NCBI GenBank assembly: GCA_018266575.1
Contig: JAFEAE010000015.1
Span: 248,001-312,000, forward strand
DNA length: 64,000 nucleotides
Reading direction: 5' to 3'
DNA from: Bacteroidota bacterium
Lineage (GTDB): Bacteria > Bacteroidota > Bacteroidia > Chitinophagales > Chitinophagaceae
Made by a program: the position numbers and the translations under genes. Under the pieces are notes generated by a model. It did no database searches. It was not told where the DNA came from and was given only the letters and a program-made list of their open reading frames with translations. Of the stretch, positions 9,024 to 18,614 are shown in pieces (the stretch's first letter is position 1; each line of letters starts with the position of its first letter).

Positions 9024-10118
9024 ATGAAGGTGATTTATTTTCTGGCCAACAATGATTTACTGTATGATCGCCGCATGCAGCGAATATGCAATGCCCTTGC
9101 AGATGTCGGATATCGTATTACACTTGTCGGAAGAAGATCTACCGGATCTGCAGAATTGCAACAAGCAGGTTTCCGGCAAAAACGATTGCCCTGTTTTTTT
9201 AATCGCGGAAAATTATCCTATATAGAATTCAATTGCCGATTATTTTTTTATCTTCTTTTTAAAAAAATAGACGCTATCTGTGCTATAGATTTAGATACGA
9301 TAGTTCCTTGCTATATGATTTCTGCTATAAAAAAAACAAAACGGGTTTATGATGCCCACGAGCTTTTCACAGAGATGAAAGAGGTAATATCGCGGCCTGC
9401 AATTAAACAGATATGGATGTTTGTCGAAAAAAAAATGATCCCGAAATTCAGCAATGGATATACAGTAAGCGAATCCATTGCTGAAGAATTTAAGAAACGA
9501 TATGGTGTATCATACCATGTTATCCGGAATGTACCATTGCTCGACAACCTTCACGAAAGAAAATTTTCTGAGAAAAAATTTATCCTGTACCAGGGCGCAG
9601 TAAACGAGGCAAGGGGCCTGGAATATCTCATTCCTGCAATGCAGTTTGTCAGGTATCAATTATTAATTTGCGGAGATGGAAATATGATGAAACAGTGTAA
9701 ACAATTGGTCTCTCTCTATTCGCTGGGAGAAAAAGTTGTTTTTTTGGGAATGCTGCCGCCCGATAAATTGTCTGAGATAACATACCGGGCTTATATTGGA
9801 GTGAACCTTGTAGAAAATTATGGGCTTAATCAATATTACTCCCTGGCTAATAAATTTTTTGATTATATACATGCAGGGATCCCCCAGCTAACAATGGATT
9901 TTCCCGAATACAAAAGGGTTAATGATAAATTTAAAATTGCTGCTTTAATATCCGAACTTGATGCAGAAACAATTGCAGCAGCATTGAACAATTTGCTTGA
10001 TGATGATGTTCTCTATAAGGAAATAAGTAGAAATTGTATGGAAGCAAGAAAAGAATATAACTGGAATAAAGAGAAAATAAAATTAATTGCTTTTTATCAA
10101 CATTTATTTAGCGCATAG
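9024..10118 (+). CDS. Glycosyltransferase, GT-B fold (GT4-like)
   Basis: 364-residue cytoplasmic glycosyltransferase, presumably building a surface polysaccharide. The N-terminal Rossmann half has LYDRRMQRICNAL and YDAHELFTEM, both frequent in GT4-like enzymes. The C-terminal half carries the donor-nucleotide domain with QGAVNEARGLEYLI, LLICGDGNMM and a late LANKFFDYIHAGIP block. Donor and acceptor cannot be deduced. It is 46 bases after the dehydrogenase and 2 bases before the next glycosyltransferase, so the four genes probably form one operon. Confidence 0.8.
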   Translation: MKVIYFLANNDLLYDRRMQRICNALADVGYRITLVGRRSTGSAELQQAGFRQKRLPCFFNRGKLSYIEFNCRLFFYLLFKKIDAICAIDLDTIVPCYMISAIKKTKRVYDAHELFTEMKEVISRPAIKQIWMFVEKKMIPKFSNGYTVSESIAEEFKKRYGVSYHVIRNVPLLDNLHERKFSEKKFILYQGAVNEARGLEYLIPAMQFVRYQLLICGDGNMMKQCKQLVSLYSLGEKVVFLGMLPPDKLSEITYRAYIGVNLVENYGLNQYYSLANKFFDYIHAGIPQLTMDFPEYKRVNDKFKIAALISELDAETIAAALNNLLDDDVLYKEISRNCMEARKEYNWNKEKIKLIAFYQHLFSA

Positions 10119-10120
10119 CT

Positions 10121-11242
10121 GTGCAAAAACACATTCATATCGTTTGCCTTGATGTTCCATATCCGATGGATTATGGTGGTGTTTTTGATTTATTTTGTAA
10201 ATTAAAAACGTTGCACCAGTTGAATATAAAAATTCATTTGCATTGTTTTGAGTATGGAAGAGGTCAGCAACCTGAATTGAATAATTATTGCGAGGAGATC
10301 AATTATTATCCACGCAAAGAAGGGCACAAAGGTTTTTCGCACCGCTTGCCGTATATTGTTTGTTCCCGTTCTAGCGGAGAGTTGCTTGAGAGGCTTTTGA
10401 AAGATGATCACCCGATTTTGCTCGAAGGCGTACACTGCACGTATCTTTTGAATGATGAACGCTTTGCAAATCGAAAAATATTTCTTCGTCTTCATAACAT
10501 CGAACACAAATATTACCAGCAATTATTTCATTCGGAAAAATCCATCGGCAAAAAAATATATTACTGGCATGAGAGCAACGTGTTGAAACATTATGAGCGA
10601 AAAATTGCAAATAAAATTTTTATAATAAGCGTATCACAACAGGATGCAGATCATTATAAGAATGAATTTCATGCAGAACGTATTGAACAGTTACCTGTAT
10701 TTCTACCGTTCGAAAATGTTTCATCCAAAGCAGGCACCGGTTGCTTCTGTTTATACCACGGAAATTTATCTGTGGCAGAAAATGAAGAAGCTGTTACATG
10801 GTTGCTGCTGAAAGTTTTCAACGACCTGGATTTGCCATTAGTTATAGCTGGGAAAAACCCATCTGCAAGATTGCAACGATTGATCGCACAAAATGCACAC
10901 GCTTGCCTGGTAAGCAATCCTTCAGAAGAGGAAATGCAGGATATGATCAGCAAAGCACAGATCAATATCTTGCCTTCCTTTAATTGCACAGGTATAAAAT
11001 TAAAATTACTCAATGCGCTTTTTAATGGCAGGCATTGCATTGTAAATAAAGATGCAGTTATAAATTCTGGTCTGGAGTCGGCTTGTACTATTATTTCAAA
11101 TGCACAGGAAGGAAAAGAAATGGTCCGCGATCTTTATGAACGCCCTTTTTTACAGGAAACTATTTCAAAAAGAGAGAAATTGCTTTCTTCTCAATTCAAC
11201 AATGAAAGAAACGGGCAACAATTGATTAAATGGATATGGTAG
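10121..11242 (+). CDS. Glycosyltransferase, GT-B fold
   Basis: 373 residues with a GTG start two bases after the previous stop codon. The GT-B architecture shows in the N-terminal VPYPMDYGGVFDLFCKL, LRLHNIEHKYYQ (common at the domain boundary of GT4-like enzymes) and the C-terminal donor domain with LYHGNLSVAENEEAV and LPSFNCTGIKLKLLNAL. It probably adds a sugar to the same glycan as its neighbours. Its last 17 bases overlap the convergent FtsE-like gene. Confidence 0.75.
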   Translation: MQKHIHIVCLDVPYPMDYGGVFDLFCKLKTLHQLNIKIHLHCFEYGRGQQPELNNYCEEINYYPRKEGHKGFSHRLPYIVCSRSSGELLERLLKDDHPILLEGVHCTYLLNDERFANRKIFLRLHNIEHKYYQQLFHSEKSIGKKIYYWHESNVLKHYERKIANKIFIISVSQQDADHYKNEFHAERIEQLPVFLPFENVSSKAGTGCFCLYHGNLSVAENEEAVTWLLLKVFNDLDLPLVIAGKNPSARLQRLIAQNAHACLVSNPSEEEMQDMISKAQINILPSFNCTGIKLKLLNALFNGRHCIVNKDAVINSGLESACTIISNAQEGKEMVRDLYERPFLQETISKREKLLSSQFNNERNGQQLIKWIW

Positions 11243-11912
11243 CATTGTCCAATACTCTTCCACGCTCTGTGCGCAACATTCTTGCAGGATATTTATTGAT
11301 TACAATATAATCATGCGTTGCCATAATAATTGATGTTCCGTAATCCCTTGAAATATGAAAAAGCAATTGCATGATCTCGTCGGAAGTTTCCGGGTCGAGG
11401 TTTCCTGTAGGTTCGTCAGCCAGTATTAATTTGGGGGAATTTAATAACGCACGTGCAATATCAACACGCTGTTGTTCGCCACCGCTCATTTCAAAAGGCA
11501 TTTTAAAACCTTTAGATTTCAATCCGACTTTATCTAAAACATCTGCGATCTTTTCATTCATTAATTTTTCATCTTTCCATCCGGTTGCGCTCAACACAAA
11601 TTTCAAATTATCATTCACATTCCTGTCTGTCAGCAATTGAAAATCCTGGAATACCACACCGAGGTTCCTTCTGAGGTAAGGAACTTTCTTCCAATCCATG
11701 TCGCGCAAATTAAAACCTGCAACTTCTGCTTCGCCTTCTTTTAAGGGAAGGTCGCCATATAACGTTTTCAACAAACTCGACTTGCCTGCACCTGTTTTCC
11801 CTACAAGGTATACAAACTCACCTTTATTGATCGTTATATTTACATCCTGCAAAATAAGATTGCTGCCCTGGTAAATATTCACCTTCTTTAACTGTACAAT
11901 TACTTCTTCCAT
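11226..11912 (-). CDS. ftsE: FtsE-like ABC transporter ATP-binding protein
   Basis: 228-residue ABC ATPase. Walker [10 protein letters not shown] (38-46), Q-loop VVFQDFQLL, signature [15 protein letters not shown] (143-157), Walker [13 protein letters not shown] (162-173) and H-loop MATHD. Length and the VVFQDFQLL / DEPTGNLD sequences fit FtsE, which with the membrane protein FtsX controls peptidoglycan hydrolysis at division. No FtsX gene is adjacent here, so LolD/MacB-type ATPases remain possible. It overlaps the convergent glycosyltransferase by 17 bases. Confidence 0.8.
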   Translation of the reverse strand: MEEVIVQLKKVNIYQGSNLILQDVNITINKGEFVYLVGKTGAGKSSLLKTLYGDLPLKEGEAEVAGFNLRDMDWKKVPYLRRNLGVVFQDFQLLTDRNVNDNLKFVLSATGWKDEKLMNEKIADVLDKVGLKSKGFKMPFEMSGGEQQRVDIARALLNSPKLILADEPTGNLDPETSDEIMQLLFHISRDYGTSIIMATHDYIVINKYPARMLRTERGRVLDNATISI

Positions 11913-12026
11913 AATTTTCTTTGATTGGACAAAAATAAGAAATTAAAGGTTTTGTTTTCTTTATCCAAAACTAATGCCAGTCAATTTTTTTATATTAAAT
12001 TGAGAGATATAATTTATATCCGGCAA

Positions 12027-13970
12027 ATGCCATGCAACTGTTTTTATAAAAACCTTCTTATTGTACTTCATTTGTTTTTTTTCTCTCTCGCGTTTTCTCA
12101 AACAAAAATAATTGATCAGCTAAAGCATGAAATTGTCACAGCAAAAAACAATCATAGCAAATTGACGGCTATAATTTCTTTATGCGAGCAATATAATTCC
12201 ATACATCCCGATACTTTGTTGAAATATTACAATATTGCTGAAGATATTTCGGCCAAAGAAAATAACCACAGGGAAAAGATCGACGCACAGTTTTATAAAG
12301 CAGTTTATTTTTTTAAAAAAGCAGCGTTTGATTCCGCGAGACAATTGATAGACAGGTCTGTTCGGTTGCTTGATCTGTCAAACGATAAAACAACAATCCA
12401 TAAATTTCTGTTGCTTAAATCAGGGGTGTTGATAAAAAATAATGAACAAAAAGAATCAATTGAAAACAGCCTTCATGTGTTGCAGTCATCAAGTGTTTCC
12501 GGGGATACACTTTCACAACTACGTGCAATGGTGAACGTTGGCTGGGGATATATGGAACTCGGGCAAAACCACGAAGCGTTAAAATGGTTTTGGGATGCCG
12601 CCCGTCTTGATGATTTAACCGGGAGACGATTTACACAAGCGCCATTATATTCCGATATGGCATCGGTATATAATGAGTTAAACAAAAACGATTCTGCTGA
12701 AATATTTGTAAAGCGTTCTATGGCGATCGCACAGCAAGATGAGGACCTTACACGGATAGCAAATGCCTGCAATATTTACGCTGATGTGTGCATTGCCCAA
12801 AAAAATAATACCATGGCAGAAGTGCTTTTGCAGGAAGGCCTGCGCATCCGTGAATTAATCGGCGACCCTTTTTATATTGTTTCAGATATTTATCAATTGG
12901 GTGTTTTTTATGCACACAATCATGAACAGGAAAAAGGAATTAAACTTGTGAACGAAGGTATTGAGATGGCAAAAAAATTCAACCTGAATTCAAAACTGCC
13001 GATCTTATATAATGCGCTTGCCCAGAATTATGAAAGTGCAGGTGATTACAAAAATTACAGTGATATATTGTCCAGAATAATTTCACTAAAAGATTCAACA
13101 TACACAAAAAATTCTGCAGATGCACTGTCAGATATCCGGACAAAATACGAAGTACAGAAGAGCCAGAATATCATCATGCAACAAAAACTGGACATCAACC
13201 GAAAGAACAATTTAATTTTTGGTACGCTGATTTTATTTGTAATAACCATCCTGGTTTTCTATGTGATCTCTCAAATAAGAAAGAAAAATGAACAGCTACG
13301 GATACAGCATGTAATGATGGGTGAAAAGAAAAAAACAACAGATGCCGTTATGCAGGCAGAGGAAAATGAACGAAAAAGAATTGCTGCTGACCTGCATGAC
13401 AGTGTTGCGCAAAAAATGGTGGTTGCCAAATTAAACCTCGAAGCGTTCGAATCGACCCTTCCGGCCCTCGATAATGAACAACAACATGTGTTCGGAAATA
13501 TCCTTTCATTGGTGGATGAATCCTGTGAAGAAGTTCGTAGCCTTTCTCATACAATGATGCCACAGGCTTTTGTTCAATCGGGCCTGGCCGGTGCTGTTAA
13601 AAATTTTATAGATAAAATTCAAACTAATAACTTTCAGGTTGTTTTTAATGTTGAAGGCAACCTTGAAAACCTCGACAAGAATACAGAGTTGATGATCTAT
13701 CGCATTATCCAGGAGTGTTTGCAAAATATTATCAAGCATGCCAATGCCACTAAAGCCGATATCTCCATTATTGCAGGCTATAAAGAAATTGATGTAACGA
13801 TTGAGGACGATGGTGTTGGGTTCAATGCTTCACTGCTGGAAAATGCAGAAGGCATGGGGCTGAAAAACATCAGGTCGCGAATTGACTTTTTAAATGGCGA
13901 GCTTGATCTTAGCAGTAAACCCGGGGAAGGCACTATGATTGCTTTTCATATACCGGTAAAGCCTGTTTAA
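12027..13970 (+). CDS. TPR-containing sensor histidine kinase (HisKA_3)
   Basis: 647-residue two-component kinase. A signal peptide (FYKNLLIVLHLFFFSLAFS) precedes a periplasmic region of TPR-like helix pairs (~30-380), one TM helix (~395-417), a coiled linker, then the HisKA_3 dimerisation helix NERKRIAADLHDSVAQKM with phospho-acceptor His457 and an HATPase domain (EDDGVGFN, GMGLKNIRSR). The start at 12027 is chosen because it begins the signal peptide; a start at 11925 would add 34 residues before it. The LuxR-type regulator 20 bases downstream is the obvious partner. The input signal is unknown. Confidence 0.87.
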   Translation: MPCNCFYKNLLIVLHLFFFSLAFSQTKIIDQLKHEIVTAKNNHSKLTAIISLCEQYNSIHPDTLLKYYNIAEDISAKENNHREKIDAQFYKAVYFFKKAAFDSARQLIDRSVRLLDLSNDKTTIHKFLLLKSGVLIKNNEQKESIENSLHVLQSSSVSGDTLSQLRAMVNVGWGYMELGQNHEALKWFWDAARLDDLTGRRFTQAPLYSDMASVYNELNKNDSAEIFVKRSMAIAQQDEDLTRIANACNIYADVCIAQKNNTMAEVLLQEGLRIRELIGDPFYIVSDIYQLGVFYAHNHEQEKGIKLVNEGIEMAKKFNLNSKLPILYNALAQNYESAGDYKNYSDILSRIISLKDSTYTKNSADALSDIRTKYEVQKSQNIIMQQKLDINRKNNLIFGTLILFVITILVFYVISQIRKKNEQLRIQHVMMGEKKKTTDAVMQAEENERKRIAADLHDSVAQKMVVAKLNLEAFESTLPALDNEQQHVFGNILSLVDESCEEVRSLSHTMMPQAFVQSGLAGAVKNFIDKIQTNNFQVVFNVEGNLENLDKNTELMIYRIIQECLQNIIKHANATKADISIIAGYKEIDVTIEDDGVGFNASLLENAEGMGLKNIRSRIDFLNGELDLSSKPGEGTMIAFHIPVKPV

Positions 13971-13990
13971 ATTGCAATAATATTTTTTTA

Positions 13991-14641
13991 GTGATCAATA
14001 AAAACCTTTCGATAAAACTGGCAATTGTAGACGATCATCAGATTGTGATTGATGGCCTGAAATTATTATTAAAGGGAAAAAAGAATTTTGAAATTGTTGC
14101 GGAATCCAGCTCCGCAAATAAAATGCTTGAGCTGTTGCAAAAAAATCATGTTGATGTCCTGGTAACCGATATCATGATGCAGGGAATGGATGGTTCCGAA
14201 TTGTCTGCAAAATCAAAAATGCAAAACCCTTCCCTTAAAATCCTTGCTTTGTCAATGAGTGAAGATGGATACATGATCACCAAAATGATTGAAGAAATTA
14301 ATGTGGATGGATATATTCCCAAAGCTTCCGGTAAAAAGGAACTGATCCATGCCATTGAGATGATCGCGGAAGGGAAAAAATATTTTTCGCCAAAGATCGT
14401 TCAGCAGTATGAAATATATAAAAAGATAAAGAGCGATAATGAAATTTTTAATCTCACTTCACGCGAACTCCAGGTAATTGATTGCATGATCCAGCACATG
14501 AGCAATAAAGAAATTGCGAATAAATTATTCATTAGCGAACGTACTGTCGAAACGCACCGGAAAAATATTTTCCGCAAAACAAACACAAAAGGAGTGGGGA
14601 CGCTTGTTGAATTTGTAAAAACGCATAACCTGCTGCGTTGA
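13991..14641 (+). CDS. Response regulator, NarL/LuxR family
   Basis: 216 residues with a GTG start. Receiver domain: acidic pair VDDH (13-16), phospho-acceptor Asp60 (VTDIMM) and conserved Lys111 (PKASGK). The C-terminal LuxR-type HTH is at about 153-198 (LTSRELQVIDCM, NKEIANKLFISERTVETHRK). A transcription regulator controlled by the upstream HisKA_3 kinase; the two form an operon. Its stop codon abuts the stop of the convergent galK gene with no spacer. Confidence 0.92.
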   Translation: MINKNLSIKLAIVDDHQIVIDGLKLLLKGKKNFEIVAESSSANKMLELLQKNHVDVLVTDIMMQGMDGSELSAKSKMQNPSLKILALSMSEDGYMITKMIEEINVDGYIPKASGKKELIHAIEMIAEGKKYFSPKIVQQYEIYKKIKSDNEIFNLTSRELQVIDCMIQHMSNKEIANKLFISERTVETHRKNIFRKTNTKGVGTLVEFVKTHNLLR

Positions 14642-15799
14642 TTACTTCGCGTTTATTAACGAAGAACCGTCATCAGTTTGAGCAATATATGTTTTCAATT
14701 CTTTTTTGGTATGCTTATAATAATCTTCTGTAATTTTCTTTGAAAGGCTTTCAACTGCTTCTTCTTTTACAAGGTTAATGGTGCAGCCTCCGAAACCACC
14801 TCCCATCATCCTGGCACCAAATACATCCGGGCTATTTTTTACACAGTCCACTAAAAAATCAAGTTCTGTACAACTTACTTCATACTCTTTGCTCAACCCG
14901 TTATGTGACCTGTACATCTTTTTCCCGAATGCATGCAGGTCGTTTTTTTGAAGATCTTCACATGCTGCCAGCAAACGTTGATTTTCTTCGATCACATATT
15001 TACATCGTTGGTATACTAATGGTTTTTTTTCTTTTACATGTTCGTTAAGCATGCTTAGAGTTACATCCCGTAAACTTTTGATTTCCGGGTAATGCCTGCT
15101 GATCAATGCAACGCCTTCTTCACATTGTTGCCTTCGTGTATTATATTCTGTAGAAGCAAGCGAATGTTTTACGTTGCTATCAAACAATACAATTTTAATT
15201 CCTGCCATATCTAATGGCTCGTATTCATATTCAAGGGAACGGCAATCTAATCGTATTGCATAACCGCTTTTCCCGAATGCACTTGCAAACTGGTCCATAA
15301 TGCCGCATTGTACCCCTGCAAATTCATGCTCGGCTTTTTGTGCCATTTTTACCAATGTAAACCTGTCTAAAGAGGTATTACAAAGTTTGTCTAAAGCAAT
15401 CGCGGTGGCGCATTCAACAGCTGCAGACGACGAAAGTCCTGCACCAATAGGAACATCTGCCATTAAAGCAGCATCAAACCCCGAAACATTAATTCCTCTT
15501 TTTTGAAATTGTGCTACGACCCCAAGGATATAATTTGGCCATGCATTTTTTATTTTCTGTACATTATCAGTAGTTGTTTCAAACCCCTTTTCAAGGTCAA
15601 CTGCAAATAGTTTTATTGCGTTGTCGTTTCTTGGTGTTAATACAAAATAGGCAGCTTTATCAATAGCGGCCGGCAACACAAAACCTTCATTATAGTCAGT
15701 GTGTTCGCCGATCAGGTTTATCCGTCCCGGTGATCTCGCAATGATGGAATTATCTCTTATAAATGATTTCAGTTTGGCTGGTATCGTCTTCATGTACAT
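14642..15799 (-). CDS. galK: Galactokinase
   Basis: GHMP-family kinase that phosphorylates galactose at C1 (Leloir pathway). All signatures are present: galactokinase motif GRINLIGEHTDYNEGFVLP (25-43), ATP-binding loop PIGAGLSSSAA (117-127) and C-terminal MMGGGFGGCTI. 385 residues is standard; ATG 15799 or ATG 15793 (MKTIPAKL) are both plausible. It is divergent from a sugar-porter permease 97 bases away, which suggests a small galactose-use locus, although galT, galE and galM are not seen. Confidence 0.95.
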   Translation of the reverse strand: MYMKTIPAKLKSFIRDNSIIARSPGRINLIGEHTDYNEGFVLPAAIDKAAYFVLTPRNDNAIKLFAVDLEKGFETTTDNVQKIKNAWPNYILGVVAQFQKRGINVSGFDAALMADVPIGAGLSSSAAVECATAIALDKLCNTSLDRFTLVKMAQKAEHEFAGVQCGIMDQFASAFGKSGYAIRLDCRSLEYEYEPLDMAGIKIVLFDSNVKHSLASTEYNTRRQQCEEGVALISRHYPEIKSLRDVTLSMLNEHVKEKKPLVYQRCKYVIEENQRLLAACEDLQKNDLHAFGKKMYRSHNGLSKEYEVSCTELDFLVDCVKNSPDVFGARMMGGGFGGCTINLVKEEAVESLSKKITEDYYKHTKKELKTYIAQTDDGSSLINAK

Positions 15800-15896
15800 T
15801 GTTTGAGCGCCAAAAATAAATTTTTAATTAACAAAGCGCAGGGTTTACACAAGATAGTTTTACATTTAACCTATCATCTTACAACATCTTACTAAC

Positions 15897-17225
15897 ATGC
15901 TTGCATATCCTGTTCGAATTGCTTTGATTGCCGCTCTTGGCGGTTTTCTTTTTGGTTTTGAAACGGCAGTTATTTCCGGTGCCGAATCCACTATCGAAAA
16001 AATGTGGTCGTTAAATTCTTTCTGGCAAGGGTTTACCGTTGCTTCAAGCTTAATAGGTACGGTTGTTGGTTCATTGATCGCAGGCATACCTGCTAAAAAA
16101 TACGGAAGAAAAAAAGTGCTGATGACCATTGCTGTTATGTATGTATTTGCAGCGATCGGGTGTGCTTCTATCTCCACATGGATATTATTCGTATTGTTTC
16201 GCTTCATAGGTGGGATAGCTGTTGGCGCTTCTTCCGTGGTAGGGCCAATGTATATCTCTGAAATTTCACCGGCAAAATTGCGTGGCAGGCTTGCAGGTTC
16301 ATTTCAACTGAATATTGTTATCGGGATTTTTGTAGCGCTGACAACCAATTTTCTTTTCAAAGATTTTGGTGAAAATTCATGGAGATGGATGCTTGGCGTG
16401 ATGGTTATTCCGGCGGCTTTGTTTTTTATTCTGGTTCGGTATATTCCTGAAAGCCCTCGCTGGCTGATCCTGAATTACAGGGATGCGGAAGCTATCCCGA
16501 TCATGCAACGGATTGGTGAAATGAATACTCAAAAGGCCATTGAAGATATCCGGTTATCGGTATCGCACCACGAAGAAAGTTTGTTCAGGAAAAAATATAT
16601 TAAGCCGATATTATTTGCAATGTTGCTTGCGATGTTCAATCAACTCTCCGGCATCAATGCGCTTTTTTATTATGCGCCAAGAATTTTTGAGATCGCAGGT
16701 TTTGATAAATCAAATTCATACCTGCAGCCGATCTATCTCGGCGCAGCCAACCTCGTGTTCACGTTGTTGGCAATGTCTGTTATTGACAAATTCGGGCGGA
16801 AAAAATTATTGCTTATCGGCTCCGTCGGCATGATCATTTTTTTGGCGCTCACAGGTTTTTCCATTGCGCATCCCGGCGAAAACAATGGTGCTGTAATTTT
16901 TTATCTTATCGGGTTCATCGCGTTTTTTGCATTCTCGCAAGGCGCCGTCGTTTGGGTTTTCATCTCAGAAATATTTCCCAACTCAGTGCGTTCGCAAGGT
17001 GGTTCATTAGGAAGCTTTACACATTGGATAATGGCCGCAATCATTTCCTGGATATTCCCAGCAATTGCCAAGGTAGAATCAAACAATGTGCATACCGGTG
17101 TTGTATATGCGTTTTATTTTTTTGCATTCATGATGCTGGTGCATTTGTTTTTCGTTTGGATAGTAATGCCCGAAACAAAAGGAAAATCATTGGAAACGAT
17201 TCAGAAAGAATTGGGCATCGAATAA
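15897..17225 (+). CDS. MFS sugar transporter (sugar porter family)
   Basis: 442 residues, about twelve TM helices. Sugar-porter signatures: GFLFGFETAVISGA in TM1, RFIGGIAVGASSVVGPMYISE with following KLRGRL, the PESPRWL loop after TM6 and the PETKGKSLE motif after TM12. A GalP/XylE-type proton symporter. Its divergent position beside galK makes galactose a reasonable substrate, but sequence alone does not decide it. Confidence 0.9.
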   Translation: MLAYPVRIALIAALGGFLFGFETAVISGAESTIEKMWSLNSFWQGFTVASSLIGTVVGSLIAGIPAKKYGRKKVLMTIAVMYVFAAIGCASISTWILFVLFRFIGGIAVGASSVVGPMYISEISPAKLRGRLAGSFQLNIVIGIFVALTTNFLFKDFGENSWRWMLGVMVIPAALFFILVRYIPESPRWLILNYRDAEAIPIMQRIGEMNTQKAIEDIRLSVSHHEESLFRKKYIKPILFAMLLAMFNQLSGINALFYYAPRIFEIAGFDKSNSYLQPIYLGAANLVFTLLAMSVIDKFGRKKLLLIGSVGMIIFLALTGFSIAHPGENNGAVIFYLIGFIAFFAFSQGAVVWVFISEIFPNSVRSQGGSLGSFTHWIMAAIISWIFPAIAKVESNNVHTGVVYAFYFFAFMMLVHLFFVWIVMPETKGKSLETIQKELGIE

Positions 17226-17227
17226 GC

Positions 17228-17262
17228 ATTTGCGATTTACGATGTGGGATGTACGATTTCTG
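17228..17262 (+). repeat. Heptad array (5 x 7 bp)
   Basis: Five degenerate 7-base units (ATTTGCG, ATTTACG, ATGTGGG, ATGTACG, ATTTCTG) in perfect phase, beginning 2 bases after the MFS stop codon. A looser related run (CACAGTT, TTCAGTT) follows near 17280. Confidence 0.65.
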
Positions 17263-17353
17263 AGAAATAGTTGTCAATTCACAGTTTTCAGTTCTTTAAA
17301 TTCTTAGTTTCTTTTTTAGCTTTTCGCCTTTAAAATTTTAGTTTTTATTTTTT

Positions 17354-17423
17354 GTAGCCAGCGATAGCAACTCTATTTAGCATCGTTGTGTCACTCACTT
17401 GTACAGCAACAATTCTATTGAGC
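17354..17423 (-). repeat. Dispersed repeat R1, copy A
   Basis: Read on the minus strand it contains CTCAATAGAATTGTTGCTG, CTGTACAAGTGAGTGAC and ACAACGATGCTAAATAG. It is homologous to the repeats at 19479, 19821 and 30990. It lies in the 277-base spacer between the MFS gene and the PhyH gene. Confidence 0.7.
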
Positions 17424-17502
17424 GCATATAAATGACGAGCTGCCAATAATAGCTAACAACTGAAGTTTTTAAAACTTTGAAGGTTTAGCTAAATCACCCA
17501 CT

Positions 17503-18474
17503 TCACCATTTCTCCAGCCCTAATAATTTCTTTCCTAAAGGCGATAATTCTGCTGTTGTATATTTTGTTTGTTCCCATTTGCGCGGGTCGCCGGGAAATG
17601 CATAACCTTCAGGCGCTATCCTGTTTTTCCAGGAATTGATCCGCCATTCACGGAGTGGTTCATTATCTTCTTCCGCAGGCATCATGGAAATATACTGCGC
17701 AATACGCACTTTGTTTTTACTTTTGTTTGCACGTATGCCATGCGGTTGAGAGCTGTTGAATATCAACAGGTCTCCGGCTTCCATTTTTATTTTTTCTGTT
17801 TCAAATCCTGTCGTGTCTGGTTTAAAATGATCGCGGTTTTCAGGTTGTGTCAGCTTCCATGTATCATACGTCCTGAACAATTCCGGTATACATTGAAATC
17901 CGCCCATTTCTTCATCCATCTGGTCTGCCAGTGCAAGAACGCCTTGTACATTTTGTGGTTTCGTTTCCGGGTCATAATCCCAATGAATAAAACCTTTGTA
18001 CTCAAAACCGGGACGCAATGGAAAATTTAAATTGGCACGGTCAATAGTAACCCACAATTTTTCTGTGCCCCATATATCTGCAAAAGCTGCATGCACTTTT
18101 GGCATCTGCCGGTTATCCCACAATGTTTGATGGTTATACACTTCCACCATTCCTGTATTTGTCAGCTCTTTCATTTGCATTTCTGCACGCGGGGCAGTAT
18201 ACCATGTTTCAGGATCATCCGGGTCTTTTTCTTCAAACTCCCATAGAAAAGCCGCCGTTTTTTTTACCTGCTCTTTCGGTACAGCATTTTTAACAATGAT
18301 GTAGCCATTATGTATCCAGAAGCGCCAGTCATCCTCGCTTAATACTCGCAATGGTCTGCCATTGCTGCGGTCACTTAATTTTACGGCACTGCTTTTTGCT
18401 GTTGATGGGTTACCGGGAATTTCTTTGTGTGCATTATTGGGGATCATAGTTGCAGCCATCGTTTGCTGTTGCAT
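17503..18474 (-). CDS. Phytanoyl-CoA dioxygenase (PhyH) family protein
   Basis: 323-residue Fe(II)/2-oxoglutarate-dependent oxygenase. The HxD iron motif is H164-W-D166 (GFIHWDYDPE), the distal iron His is H245 (SSQPHGIRAN) and the 2-oxoglutarate-binding Arg is likely R257. The double-stranded beta-helix spans about 145-265. The first ~35 residues are low-complexity. Substrate unknown; the family hydroxylates lipids, amino acids and small metabolites. It is divergently arranged with an AraC regulator, which probably controls it. Confidence 0.85.
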   Translation of the reverse strand: MQQQTMAATMIPNNAHKEIPGNPSTAKSSAVKLSDRSNGRPLRVLSEDDWRFWIHNGYIIVKNAVPKEQVKKTAAFLWEFEEKDPDDPETWYTAPRAEMQMKELTNTGMVEVYNHQTLWDNRQMPKVHAAFADIWGTEKLWVTIDRANLNFPLRPGFEYKGFIHWDYDPETKPQNVQGVLALADQMDEEMGGFQCIPELFRTYDTWKLTQPENRDHFKPDTTGFETEKIKMEAGDLLIFNSSQPHGIRANKSKNKVRIAQYISMMPAEEDNEPLREWRINSWKNRIAPEGYAFPGDPRKWEQTKYTTAELSPLGKKLLGLEKW

Positions 18475-18614
18475 ATCTTTTAGATTTTATCAGTGAAACA
18501 ATGATACAAAATTGAAACATTCAAATAAGCCCGGCAGCATTTGTAATGACCATCTTTTGCTCTGTATTGACATATATTTGACATTTTCGGTAGATTTATT
18601 GTCAAATAAAGAGC

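Noticed and set aside
17569..18030. 153-codon open frame opposite the PhyH gene
   Set aside because: The PhyH protein has intact iron and 2-oxoglutarate residues; the opposite frame shows no family features.
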